Part shown: piece by piece, positions 1-13,700 of the stretch
Layout: every line of letters starts with the position of its first letter
Numbering within the stretch: position 1 is the stretch's first letter
Origin: Uloborus plumipes
Lineage: Eukaryota; Arthropoda; Arachnida; Araneae; Uloboridae
Length of the DNA: 64,000 nucleotides
Direction: 5' to 3'
Assembly (NCBI GenBank): GCA_038373865.1
Contig: JAXGGA010001055.1
Span: forward strand, 107,603 to 171,602
The notes under the pieces: model-generated
What the model saw: the letters and a program-made list of their open reading frames with translations, nothing else
What the model was told of the DNA's origin: nothing
Database searches by the model: none
Program-made: the position numbers and the translations under genes

Positions 1-1000
1 TACTAGAGGTCCAGTATTCAACCCCCAAACGGCGGTCCTGATGAGATGTACTCGCCGAGATCTTTCCAACAAAAATAAGTTTACTCCATTCGGATGGTTC
101 ACTCAGAAATTATTAGGTGGGTAAAGGTTGCTTGAACGGTTCAATCTTGAACGAAAAAATGTTCAAATTGAAAATTTAAATATGGTAATGAAGCATCCTT
201 GCCGAGATCCTTCGAACAAAAAAAAAGTTTATTTAAATCGGACTGTTCACTCAAAAGTTATTAGGGGTGACAGCTTGCTTGAGTGGTTCAATGTTAAACG
301 AAAAATTGTTCAAATCGGAAATGTAAATAGGGGAACGAAGTATCCTTGATAAGATCTTTCGAACGAAAAAAAGTTTTCAAATCGGACTGTTCACCCAAAA
401 GTTAGCATCACAGGACAGGTTGAGCAGTTCAAAGTTGAACTAAAAATTGTTCAAATCGAAAAATCAAATATGGAATGAGCTGTACTCGCCAAGATCTTTC
501 CAACAAAAAAAAGTTTATTCCATTCGGATGGTTCACTCAGAAGTTATTAGGTGGGGAAAGGTTGCTTGAACGGTTCAATCTTGAACGAAAAAATGTTCAA
601 ATTGAGAATTTAAATATGGTAATGAAGTATCCTTGCTGAGATCCTTCAAACAAAAAAAAAAGTTTATTTAAATCGGACTGTTCACTCAAAAGTTATTAGG
701 GGTCGCAGCTTGCTTGAGCGGTTCAATGTTGAACGAAAAATTGTTCAAATCGGAAATGTAAATACGGGAATGAAGTATCCTTGATAAGATCTTTTTGAAC
801 AAAAAAAAGTTTGTTCAAATCGGATTGTTCACTTAAAAGTTAGCATCGCGGGACAGGTTGTTTGAACGGTTCAAAGTTGAACCAAAAATTGTTCAAATCG
901 AAAAATCAAATATGGGAATGAGCTGTACTCGCCGAGATCTTTCCAACAAAAAAAAGTTTGTCTAAATCGGAATGTTCATTCAAAAGTTATTAGGGGGGGG
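1..1000. repeat. higher-order tandem repeat, about 145-bp monomers in about 440-bp trimers
   Basis: A monomer anchored on GAGATC(T/C)TTCCAAC recurs at about 56, 202, 351, 491, 637, 786 and 935, a period of about 145 bp. Every third monomer is most alike: the TGTACTCGCC version recurs at about 46, 480 and 925. Each monomer has an A-run plus AGTTT, GTTCAC and TTGTTCAAAT blocks. The array enters from the left edge, so its true length is unknown. The short ORFs in it are by-products. Confidence 0.85.
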
Positions 1001-1034
1001 GGGGGACAAACAAACCGACCGACCGACCGACATA
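993..1034. repeat. G13 tract and GACC microsatellite at array end
   Basis: Thirteen G are followed by ACAAACAAAC and about four CCGA units. This marks the abrupt right end of the tandem array. The remaining intron to 1534 is AT-rich with three TTGG(A/T)GATATTTTTT repeats at 1110-1180. Confidence 0.7.
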
Positions 1035-1534
1035 CAAATTCCCCATCTCAATACCCTACTTTCAAAATATTTAATTTTTCGATATTCATTTTACCTTTTT
1101 ATTTTTTTAACTTGGAGATATTTTTTGGACTTGGCGATATTTTTTTAACTTGGTGATATTTTTTGGACTTGGCGATATTTTTTAGATGCATTAAGCTACT
1201 TTTAATACTTTTTCGTCTTTCTTTTATTTTTATCGGGAAAGTAACCTAAAAAGGAGGACGATTGACGAACAACATTGCTCAATTACCATATTTTTTTTTA
1301 CCTAATTCATAAAGTTAGGGACTAATAAAAGGGATTAGTTTTCTATTTATTTTCAACGACTTTTCAAGAATCTGTTAGAAAAATCAAATACTTATTTATT
1401 TTTTAAAACCCTCCCCGAAGCAAAAGTCTGGTTACTGTCCTGTTAAATCATTAAAAATTTAAAGTGAATTAAATTAAAATTAAAGCAATGTTAAAAAAAT
1501 AAAGTCAAGAAAGAATAAAGATTCTTAGACACAC

Positions 1535-1718
1535 CTTCTTAGCCGATACATTCCAGTGGTGTACAAAAAGTATTCATGTTCATTCTGTCCACTAATGTCT
1601 AGTAGAACGTCGCTCGTAACAACTTTGAAAGACGGAGGATCTGTATAATACTCATCACATATGTATCCCGTTTTATCATCCGAGCAATGGCAACTGGGAT
1701 AGTATTTCATAGGTGATT
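1535..1718 (-). CDS. ABCA2: ABCA2 coding exon 32 (residues 1635-1696), last exon in window
   Basis: [20 protein letters not shown], then [20 protein letters not shown] and TTGMYRLRR, matching ABCA2 [20 protein letters not shown] and FRLHRYG. Acceptor CTTTTCAG, donor GTGTGT, ending phase 2, so more exons must follow to the left of base 1. Confidence 0.95.
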
Positions 1719-4700
1719 CTGAAAAGGAAATGGCTAATTGAATTGATTTCACTTTCACATGCTCATGTATGCTTCTTACAGGGATGTCATTTCAAGTTTT
1801 TCCAGGGCAAAGGGTCCAAACACAATGCAATTTCATCTCAAAACATAAAAACAATGCCAGGCCCATCATTTAGGGGGGGCAGGGGGGTCAATTGCCCCCC
1901 CCTGGCTTTGAGAAATCAATGTATTTTCATATAAGTGTTCGTGGTTTTTGCTGTTTTCCGATGAAATTGCATTGTGTTTTCACCCTTTGTCCCCCCCTGG
2001 AAAAACTTGAAATGACGTCCCTGAACAACGTCCACTTTTTGTAAATACATTGATTTCTCAAAAGTCAGACCCCCCCTAAATGACTGACCTGGCTTCTTAA
2101 AAAAGAAATAAATAATATTTAAAACCAAAATAATCAGAATCAACTTGAGTAAAATCCAGGGCTCATAAATATCCAAAACATGATGATATTTTCAAAAATA
2201 TCTGATATTTTGATACACATCGGATACTTTGATGTAGGTTTGATATTTTTAAATAATGCAAACTTAAGTCTTTAAATAGTAAATGAGACCTCAAATGATC
2301 GATGTTAATTATAATATATAGACCTCAAATTAATGTTTAATATTCAACTAGGCAGTTTTAATCTGTATTAAAATTGTAACATTGATAATAATTTTATGTA
2401 TAAAATTAAAAAAGAATACTTCTACATTATAATATAATGTAATAAAAATATTATTATATTAATGATTCATTAATGTATCATATAAATATTGTATCATTTT
2501 GTGGTTATTTAAATAAATAATGAACACTAGTAACAAGATTAATATAATTTTATACTGAAAATATCGTTTTTTTGAAAAAAATATATCAAAAATATCAAAG
2601 TATCACGATATTTTCAAAATAAATATCAGACATATATTGTGGGAGAACCATGGTAAAATCATTCAGCATATAAGAAGCAGCTTGAAATATTTTACTCTAT
2701 TAAATTCACAACCTTGAATGCTTCAAGAAATAGATTCAATGATGTTGTAAGTCTTAAAGTATGAATCTTGATATCAATTCTCATTAGGTAGGGGATCCAA
2801 TCCTGGATGGACTAAAGCGTACAAATTTGAAAAGTTCCTATAGCATAGACGAAAGACTGCTTTCTTTTTTTTTTCTCTTTTAATTCTTTAAAAGCTTTAA
2901 CCAACAAAAATTATGCAAAAGTCTTTCGGCAGAAAAGTTATTAGAAATAAATATACAATATTATGCACAGAGTATTATTTAATAAAACTATGCTAAAAAA
3001 AAAAAAAAACTCTTAGTGATAGGCAAACCAACCGGTTGGCAGTTATGAAAATAACAACCAAGTTCTCTAAATTCATGAATACCTGTTGTGCGTATTGTAG
3101 TGAAGTTGGCCATCAAACTCGACAGATGAGGTCCGTTTGTAGGAGGGGGTGGGACAAAATTGTCTAGTGGGAGCCCTGGCACGAACACGCTCTCACAGGA
3201 TGGCTCGAAAAAAGCAGACAGCAAATCATAATTCCTGGCGGAGAAATTCATCTTCTCGTCAAAGCTGTTGTTGAATGGAGATTTCAGCACACAGGTGGCA
3301 CCCACACCAGACGGCATGTAAAGAGTGGCAAACACTTTTTCAGAGTCAGCATCTTGAGACCATCTGAAGAGAAAGAATGATTTTTGTCTAAGAGTAGGAA
3401 AAACAATGCTACACAGGCAAATTAGCAATAAATTGCAGAATTGTGTTTTGGGGTTTCAAGGAAACTCACTACTTTATCAATGCAGAAACGAGTAGGCCTT
3501 TTGGAGTTAAGTCATCCAATAAAAACATAGACTTTAAAATGTAAGACAGGGGTGATTGTGAGTTTATAAAAAAATACCTGAAAGTTTTAAAGAAAAAGTG
3601 GTGGGGGGGGGGGGAGGGGGAGGTTTTTTTTAAACCAAGGCCCCTATTACTTAAGCACACCTAATTTTATAATTATACATACATAATAATTAATTTCCTT
3701 TCATACACTAACACATTTCATTTATTCAAATAGTTTTTAGTCAAAATATTGTACATGCATTCAATTAAATTGTAAATGAGTAATAAAGTTACTTTTGAGC
3801 TGGTGATGAGCAATTACCTCCAAAAAAATTGTTTAAGGAGAAAGCAGAAGTCTAACAGAATTACTGTTTATTGTGCGAAAGCATTTATAAAGTAATGAAA
3901 GTTGCATTTGTTACATTTTGTTGCATTTCATTTATTTGTCCCCTAACTAAGGGTAATAAGCATTAAAAGTTCAAAAGTGAGAAAAATTTGATTCTCATAT
4001 CGGATGAAAATAAAATAATTTACTAAAGTAAAAAAACAATTATAATTTTTTTCTAACTATTTGATAACTAAAGTATTTCTGAATGCAAAAAATGTACTTT
4101 TTTCTCTTTAGCAAATGTGTCACACTTGAACAAACTTAAAATAACTGCTTTACAAAGAGAATTGCTCATTGAATAAAATATTAAAGCTCTTCATTCATGC
4201 AACATTCTATTACCTGTCTTCTTCACCTTCTATATCAAATCTATTTCTTGAGTACGGGATTGCATTCCCATCTGGCTGTGTGTAATTATAATACTGAGAG
4301 GGACTCAAAGTCAAAGGAGGCAAGTCTTCAACTTTTGGAGCCGTCAGGGCAACGGACATCGCAACGCTCACAAAAAATGCAGGGAGCAAGATTTGGGAGA
4401 AAAGTCCTTTCCAGTTGCGTCTGGTGCAATAGAATCGTTTTAAAAGAATGGTCGTGAATTGCTGAAATAGAAGCATCTTGCCTTCCACCTTGTAGCTGCC
4501 TGCACCATCGAGACCAATTATAGGAGCTTCCAAATTTGCTGCAATTTTAGAAAAATGTAAGAAACATAGTCAAATGATCAAGATAATGCCGATTTTTCGC
4601 TGTATAAGACGCAGGGGATTTAATTTAAAATTGGGTGCGTCTTATACGGCGAAAAATACGGTAATAATGAAATATCTATTTTGTGTTAGTTTTTTAGAGT

Positions 4701-7700
4701 TAAAAATTAAAGTAGAGAAGCTTCAAGACTGGTTTAAGCTAATGCACAAAAAGTTTTATTAAAAAAGTTTATATATATATAAAAAAAAACGATATAACAA
4801 AATGTTAAAATTTATTCAGCTTTAAAAACACATGATAATACACAGCAGCAAATTGAAGCTTTTGAAAAGTGAAATGAAAGTTGTTGAGCAAACAATTTAA
4901 ATCCTAAGCCAGTAGAATATCTGCACAATATGCTTCTTGGAGAGCATACTACATAAAAGATGAATGCAATCTTAAAAGGATAGTTTGAGACAGCAAAGCA
5001 ATTTGAAAAAAAAAAAGTTCGTGGTCACAAAGTAATCCAAGTTTCTAATTCCAAATCAATAATTAGGGGGAGGTGGGGGGGGGGGGGGGTATTTGAACCA
5101 GGGGTTGCTAGGTTTCTGGTCTGAATTAAAAAATAAATAAATAAATAATAAAACCACATCACTTTTCAGGGTCACATCTAACTGGTTAAACCGCAGGTCT
5201 GGGGGACCCTGGAGTGTGAGAAAAGCAATTGGAACTTTGATGCTACGAATCTCTTGAATTTGTAATGTCACCCAGGAAGAGAAAAAACGCAAATAATGTT
5301 AAGAAATGTCAAATAAATACAAAAATGCCTCAAGCTGGAAATTAATGGATTACATAAATTTTGCACCACAGCAATAACAATTTCATTTTATTTAAATAAC
5401 TCACATCAATGCATATAAAATCACAATCAAAGAATATAAAAACTCAGCATTAGCATCATGTTTAGTAGAAAAGGAAAATCAAATGATGCAGATTTAGGTA
5501 ATTCTCATAAACTAGTAAAGAATGCAGCATTAATAATCAATAAAAATCCGCTTCAAAGGTAATGAAAGTTAATTAGTATGAAGAATATTAAAACTTTTTT
5601 TAAGTATAAAACCAACACTAAACATGCTAAAAATATTTCAAAACCATACAAAGAGGAATTGAAAAAAGGAAAGTAAAAAACTACTCCAAATCTGAAGCAG
5701 AAAATGTTATCCCATGCAATTGAAAAGGGAAAGAAAAAGAAAATTGAAAAAGAGAAATAAAGTTCCATCACAAGAAAAATATCTGAGAGTAATGACTAAA
5801 ATGAAAAAAAAATCCCAACATACAGCAAATCATACAAGCAGCCATCGTTTTCTGATGCGGTTAAAGCCAAAGCCATTTGAGCAGAGCTAACGTCATGCAT
5901 AATCATCATGAGTTAGATCATACCGTCCGGGTCTTTAACCTGATTGGGGGGCAACTGAAAGTAGTCCGCTTTACCGTCATCGGCAGACCTCTTTCTGCCA
6001 TTCGGTGCATTGTACCGGGCCGGTCTACCGTCCGGCGCCACTGCCGGTTGATTGGGGGGAGTGTCCGGTTTGCCTCTTTCCTCCTCGTGGGGCACCGAAT
6101 CGTACAAACCGGATTTGCCTTGTTTGTTGGAGTGACTCTCACTTCCCCACGAAATATCTACGGGTAACATAACATTGGAGGGTTAACATGAAGATATTGA
6201 AGAAGATTTTTGATAACACATATCTCATGACCAGAGATTTTTTGTTTTAGGATATGGATTATTACTGCATTGAAACAATATACATTATACAAGCAAAGAA
6301 ATTACTGTACCTTCCATCTGAGCTTTCTCCGCCACTTTCAAGAAAACTTCTCCAGGGTGGTGTTCTTGATTCCGAAAACTACTGATCCCCAGGCCGGGCA
6401 AGCTGGTCTCCAGAGCGTTGAACAACCTCTCGAAGCTCCCTTTGCGGAGTTCGCTGACGGGCAGGATGTAGTGCAGTTCTCTCTTGTTCTCTGAATCGAG
6501 ATAAGCCGAACTCGCATGCTTCTTTATGAACTCAGAAATGATGGCTTCATTATACTCTATTAGAAAATGCAAATGATCATGGGAAACTCAAAGAAATGAA
6601 AACTTCTAGTTACTGGATAGTTGTTTAACCAAGAAATATCATACAAAACATGAGGTATGAAATTTCAGAATTGGCTCATACATGAGGAATAATTTTTAAA
6701 AACATGTCTTAATCAGAAACTGAAAAAAAGCACAATTTCCTAACTTTATATTCTGATAGCTCACTTCTTTCAACCCTGATTAATTGCACATCGTTCAACT
6801 GTTAATTGAAAGTTTTGTATTTCAGTCAAAACCTATCTGAATGAGAAGAGCAGGAAATGTCAAATTGCGGTATTGCAAACATTTAGTATGATTGGTCATG
6901 CTCAAGTTACAGCTCCTTAAAATTTTTTTTAGTAAGAATGCAACAAGGCTAACAAAATTTTATTCATATTAATTCAGAATGAATGCAACTAAAAAAAAAA
7001 AAAAAGATCCTAAAACAAAAATTTTGTAAAATTCAAAACGGCAAAAGTAAAAATTATTTACAGGAAGTTGTACATTTCTGAAAGCAAACACGATTCTTAC
7101 ATTTCATTTTCCTTCCTAAAATATTTATTTCCAAAAAGGCAGCAAAATACTTTCATTTTTCTCTCTGAACGCATAGGGTTATCTTTTATGCAAGTTCATA
7201 CAACATTTTCTCTGAATTTAGTGGAGATTTATTTATATGAGAATTGGCTCATATGCAATTATATGTGGCATATCATTTCCTCCAACCAAAATACCTACAG
7301 CTATTCATTAGTCTTAATAAATTCAAAAATATGTTTTTTAAACAATATACTAACATCAAAACTCAGTTTTAGATTTGTGACAGATTTTTTTCCTCAGAAT
7401 TTTTTTTTTCTGCAATACATTTAAAAATATGCAAAAAAAAAAAAAAAAAGTTCTATTAGTATGCTCTGTAAGTATTTAGTTGGACAGAAGAGTCATCTTC
7501 ATAGTATTAACAATGAGAGATAAAAAAAAGTTATATTTTGATGGACATTGCTTCAAAGTAGTCTATGGAGTTTGGATTCTTGATCAAATATCTCATTTTG
7601 TAACATTCACAAGTGTCCTAATTCATATGCATATACGTGTGCATTATTTAAATAGTCCAATTAACCCTCAAGAAAAAAAAAAACTCAAGTTATAAAAACA

Positions 7701-10700
7701 ATGTTATTCAGATAACAAGAAAAACAGAAACAAGCAAGATACCTTTATCAGCATTGAACTCGTCGTGCTTAACAATGTAGAGATGATACCCGTCGCCCAA
7801 ATTATTTTTCAAAAATAATGGAGAACCACAGCAACGGAGCTGTCCATTGGAAATAATGGCGATTCGGTCCCCGAGAACATCGGCTTCGTCCATGTGGTGT
7901 GTAGAGAGTAAAATTGTTCTACCTGCAAATAAAGTTGTCACAACCATGAGCCATTCATTTAATTAAAAAGGTAAAAAATGCGATACCCCCCCCCCCAAAA
8001 AAAAAGGAAAGAAAAGAGTTTGCTGCAATACATTTATTCAGGTTTTTCAATCTTCCTTTAGTTTCTTCAGGAGCAATGACTTAAAATATGAGAGTTTCTA
8101 AAGTTCTACAAAAGCAATATGAAAAGTCAAAGAATTATCTACTTTCAAAGACGTAAAAAGCAAAATTATTAATAATGGCCCAAAATACAAGTGTAACAAG
8201 TACATAACAAGAATTTTTGATACAAATAGTTGCACCATTATTTTTTTAGTTAAAAAAATTCTCAAAAAAAAAAGTAGGAATATTAAAATATATATTTGTT
8301 TTGGAGCAGTTGGCAACTCTTAATTTCATTGTAATGTCAGAAGCTCTTAATCACTTTTTTTTTGCAATATGCATTGTAAATAACACTAATCTCAACAATA
8401 AAAAGATTCAGACATGAGAGTGTAAAGTGCACAAAATTTTCAGCATGGTGTTAGCAAAGTCTTGCTTGGCACAGGTTTTACAGTTTCAGAATGGGAAAAA
8501 AGAAGTTTCAAAAATGACTAAAGTTGTGACAGAATAAAGTCAGAAATTGGCTCAAAAATTGAAATAATATCCCAATAATGACAATGCAAAAGAGCAATAA
8601 CATGATGCACAAATTTCAAAACATATTTTAGACACGCTTTTCAACTTTACAAAGTATCGAGTTTCTAAAACAAAAAAGTTTTGGGTGGAAGCAAGAGGTG
8701 TCATAGTGTAGCTTTACTGATTGCTTCAGACTTACATCTGATTGGTATACAAATTGAACAAAGGGATTGCCTGATTTTTTTTTTTATTCAAAATGCTTAA
8801 AGCTTTTTTTTTTTTTTGGATCAGTTACTTATAGCACCTTATTGCATTGACATAATTTAAATAACGAGATCTTATATGTAATTAGCAAAATACAGTTATA
8901 AATTGAGCAATGGCTCTGCATAAATCTCTGAATTGAACATTTACCGAAAACCAGAAAATAAATAAACAAACAGTTTAAGAAATCAGCATCTTATATTTAA
9001 AAAAATCGTATTCCAACAAGTTCAGTTTTATTTACAGCTCACCTATTTTATACTTTAAGATGAGGTCCCAAATAGCTCTTCTAGAATAAGGATCTACCCC
9101 AGCAGTGGGCTCGTCCAAAATCACAACTCTGGAACCCCCCACAAATGCAATGGCAACTGAAAGTTTTCTCTTCATTCCTCCAGACAAGGCTTTCACTTTA
9201 CTGTGCCGTTTTAAAGGTAAATTCAAATCTTCAATCATTCTGGGGGAGAAAAACAGTAATCAGGTGTAAGAAAGTTTCAAGCAAATAAATGTCTCTAAGT
9301 TTGTTATTATTCCTTGCCCAGCATATGGATGAAATTAATTATTGTTCCATTTTTCCTTTCTTTTCTCCATTCATATCAGTTTTGTAAATATTACTCCAAA
9401 AGGAAAATAAATTGGGAACGGACAATCATCATTTTAACATTGAGAATGATTTAGTATGAGTGAAGGACAATTAACTTATCACACAGTGCGATTTTGAATT
9501 CAATGGAGGTCAAATGCGACAATTTGCTAATCATGATAACCAAATTTCTGAATCCAGAGCTTTTTAATTTTCTACGTATACTCTAAAATAAAAATCTACT
9601 GTAAAATCCTGAAAATACCCCCCCCCCCCTATTTTAAAAACTAAACTGATAAATTTCAGGTGGGGGGGGGGGGGTTATAATCGAGATTTTTTATACAGTA
9701 TATTCAGGATAAGAGAAATTTCACTTTTTTCCAAAAAAGGGGTTGGGGGTTATAATCCATGGGGGGGTTACTTTCGGGATTTTACGGTAATATTTTATCA
9801 CACAACCAAAACAGCCAACCAAAAGGTTAAATTCAAAAACTAAGGTGGTTATAAAGTTTTACTCCCAGAAGAAATAAAAAAAAAATCAGAATCTTTTTGT
9901 TGATGCTTTATAAAAGGCTTAAGATTTTTTAGATTGCTTTACAACTGATGTTCAATTTTCTACCCTTACTTTTAAAATGCAAATATAATCATCATTCAAT
10001 AGTTAAAGCAATCCATAGTGAGGCATTTTTATTTAACATCCTACGACTAATTTTGAAGAGACTTTTCCAAATTTTCAACACACCATGACTTTAAAATTTA
10101 TTTTAGCTTTTCTCTTAAAACAGCATTTGAAAGGTAAGTTAGATGCGAAAAGAAATTTCTTTTAAAAAGCCTATGCAATTTAAATTGCTTTTAACAAAAC
10201 AACATTGGTAATAAAATGATAAAACACGAAAGAGTACACACATAAACTAAAGAAAAAAATTACTTGTCAATCTCTTCATTTAATTTTTCACCTTGCAGAC
10301 CCTTTAAACTCGCATAAAACCATAAATGCTCTTCTACTGTTAATCTGAAAAACAAATTCCATAAACAAAAGATTACTTTTAGAATTTAATATTCACATTA
10401 TTTTTAGAATTCACTTTCAGAACTATAAATAAGAGGAAAAAAACTTATAGAACAACAAAGGGGATACTAATAAATCATAAATGCATATTTAATAAATGCC
10501 ACTTTGAATGCATTTGCACATATCTAGTTTTTTTTAAATGCTTTTCCAATATAAGTACCATCAGAAAAAGCACAGAGAAGATAGAGAAAATCAATAATTG
10601 CATTTTTATTAATAAAGTTACTTCATATTTGACAAGACAGAAATGGTTGTGTTCTTTTTTTTTTCAGGTTTTGATAGCAAATTATTGCTCAATTATTATT

Positions 10701-13700
10701 TCTGAAAACAAAAAATAGTACCGATTTTCTTCCATCATGTCAACGATTTTCAAAAATCAAGCTCCAAAACTAATTTGAAAAAAAATTAAAAAAATTACAG
10801 CTTCGAAATAGATTGATGAAATGTACTTAAAAAAAACACTAATTCATTTCTTTTAATCACACTAAGTGTTATTACTGTATACAGGTGGGCTGTGTGGACT
10901 CTTTCTTAGTGAATCCTAAAGAGTCCAAATTTCTTTCTTTTTAGTGTGTGTTTTTAAATTACTTAATTCACTTAACTTTAATGAGATGTATCATGTCTTC
11001 AAAAAACCATCCCACCTATAGAAGCCTTGCTAATTAAATACGTAAAATACAGCCGATTTTATTTGTGATGTTTTATGTTACAAATTATGATTTCTTTCTA
11101 AAAGCTACAAAGTTAGTGATTCAGGTACTTTTGGATTCTAGGTACAACATCTTTTTGGGGTGTGCTATCCAACAATGACTATAAAAAAGCAAGAGGCTTG
11201 GTAATCTCCATGCATGTTCTTTTTGGTACAGTTAAAATTTACAAATTTGAGGTTAATCATGAATCTAAATCTTAAATTCTTAAGTTAAAATTTCAGTATT
11301 GCATAGATTATAACATTTAAATGCCATGCAATAAATTAACATTAAAACAATAACATAAAAATGATGAATTTCCACTCGGAAAAATAACTTTTCAGACACT
11401 CTAGTACTTCGTAAAATTCTTTTAGAAATCACATGTAAAAGATAACCATGATATTTAAATAAGTAGTTTGATATGTGAGTCACTACTATAAAGTTCATAA
11501 ATTTTATCTTAAACTAAAATTTAATAGTACTTAAATTCTTCAATGAGAAATATATAACCCTGCACTCACTCATCAAAGAGCACATTGTGCTGGGGACACA
11601 TTCCCATACTTTGGCGAATGTTATCCATTTCTGTTCTGATGTCATGTCCATAAATTATTGCATAACCAGAAGATGGTGGGAACAACCCAGTAAGGATGGA
11701 CCTAAAAACAAGATATACAGAACACAATACATTAAAATTGACTACACATTACACATTTTATTTTTAAACAAATCATTTTGAAATATTTATAAAAAATTCC
11801 AAAATTTCCCCCCTGAATACACGTCCTTAAACTTGGTTTATAATCAAAAAGATAAAATATACTGCTAAGAATCAGGCACGGATTCGGGGGAGGGTCAAAG
11901 GATCAGCTGACACCCCTGTGAAGAGAAACACTTTTTGTCTGTTAAGCACTTATAAGAAATGCATAGGTAAGGGTTCAGGGTGTGACCTTTCTATCAACCT
12001 AAAGAAATGTGCTGGCTAAACAAAAATACAAAATCTATATTCTCTATTTTTCTACGAAAAAACATCAGCAGATGATGTGAAGAAATCTGGCTAGCTGCCA
12101 AAACAAAAGAGAATATGGTATGAATGCAGCAGAAACTGAAAACATAAAAAATAGAATGCAATGTAAAGCCAACTGAGCCTTTTATTACTTCAGAACATTA
12201 CACTAGATACACAGGAATAAGAAAAAAATTTAACAGTGAATGAAAGTATCGCATTTTGCCAAATTACGTGCATAGCAGGCAACATATCAATTCCTGATTA
12301 CCATGAAATCAGGTACATAAAATGCAATTTCAACCACCATTGCTTTCCGAAGGCCCGTCTAAATTCTGTGGAAAATATTAATTTATTATTCTGTTATAAT
12401 GATGAAAATCAGAAACCAAATGACTGTATAATTAAATTTGTCACTATAATGATAGTTGAATGTTAATTAGTACTCAACTCATGTCAATTAATCTTATTGT
12501 AATCGGGCTCTTGCATTAATCACAACAAAATAGTCCAAACACTATATCATGAATTTCAATTTCAGTCAATGATGAAATCAGTCTGTAATTATTTTTAAAA
12601 ATTGATAAATTTTAGTAATATTTATAAAAAGGACACTGCTTTTTCAGTTTTGGAAAAAAAAAGTTTAGAAAATAAATCTTGATTGTCTTCAAAGAGCATG
12701 TTCAAAATTGTTTTGGTGTTCTCTACCTCAATTGTTCTCCTCATTGCTACTGCTAGTTTGCCGTACTTTTTGTAAACATAACTGCACATAAACTTTTGTA
12801 AACATTTCTGCATGCTTAGCTCATACCGTTGTTGTTATAAATGGAATGAAATTTTTTAAAAATCAAAAGCTGAAGTGCTTAGAAGATGAGAGAAAAAGAG
12901 GGGGGAAAACTGTAAAATCAATTTTCGACTTAAATAAAAACACACAAAAGTTTTATCCCATAACTCATATTTTTGTTTAAACTTTTAATTGATGTAATTA
13001 TTGCTTTCTTCAAAAAGTTGGTTAACAAAAAAGAACTAGTATAGCAAGTAAAAAAATCTTGCTTACATTGTTGTAGTTTTCCCTGCTCCATTATGTCCAA
13101 GAAATGAAGTAATTTGATTTTCATACAAATTCAGACTCAGCTTATTAACAGCGACTTTATTCCCAGATTTATACACCTAAGAAAATAATAATAATGTACA
13201 AACAAATTAATGAAACATAATTATTACATAAAATTTTACTACTAATAAAATGAATCATTAAATGTAGTATTAGCTCATAAATTACCTTGACTAAATTTTC
13301 AACACACACTCCTAATGGAAGGTTGGCTGGATCAGGTTCAAAGTACTGATTATCAGCTAAAAACATGAACAAAAAAACAATAGAACTTCAAGCAGAAATT
13401 TCCTAAATTATATTTTACATTTGAAAAATAAATAGATTTCTAAATTCACTCAACAAAACTGTTTAATGCATATCAATATTTTCCCTAAAACTGTTGCAAC
13501 TTTCAGTATTAACTGTCATTCAAAAGATTCCATATGAAATGTTCTGATATAATGGAAAACATAATAAACAAAGAACATTCAAGTTGGGGTAAGATGTGTT
13601 AAATTTCAAGTTCCAACTTTCTCAAGAAATTATACCAGATTTGACAGAGCTGCAACAACTAATACTTACTTTTAAAGTACTAAATATACAAAGTTAACAG

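Noticed and set aside
1..1000. CRISPR-like or integron-like array
   Set aside because: Monomers are contiguous diverged satellite-type repeats of about 145 bp without unique spacers.
5877..6167. Plus-strand ORF of 96 residues over exon 29
   Set aside because: Antisense shadow of the GC-richer ABCA2 exon 29, which has splice phase and position support.
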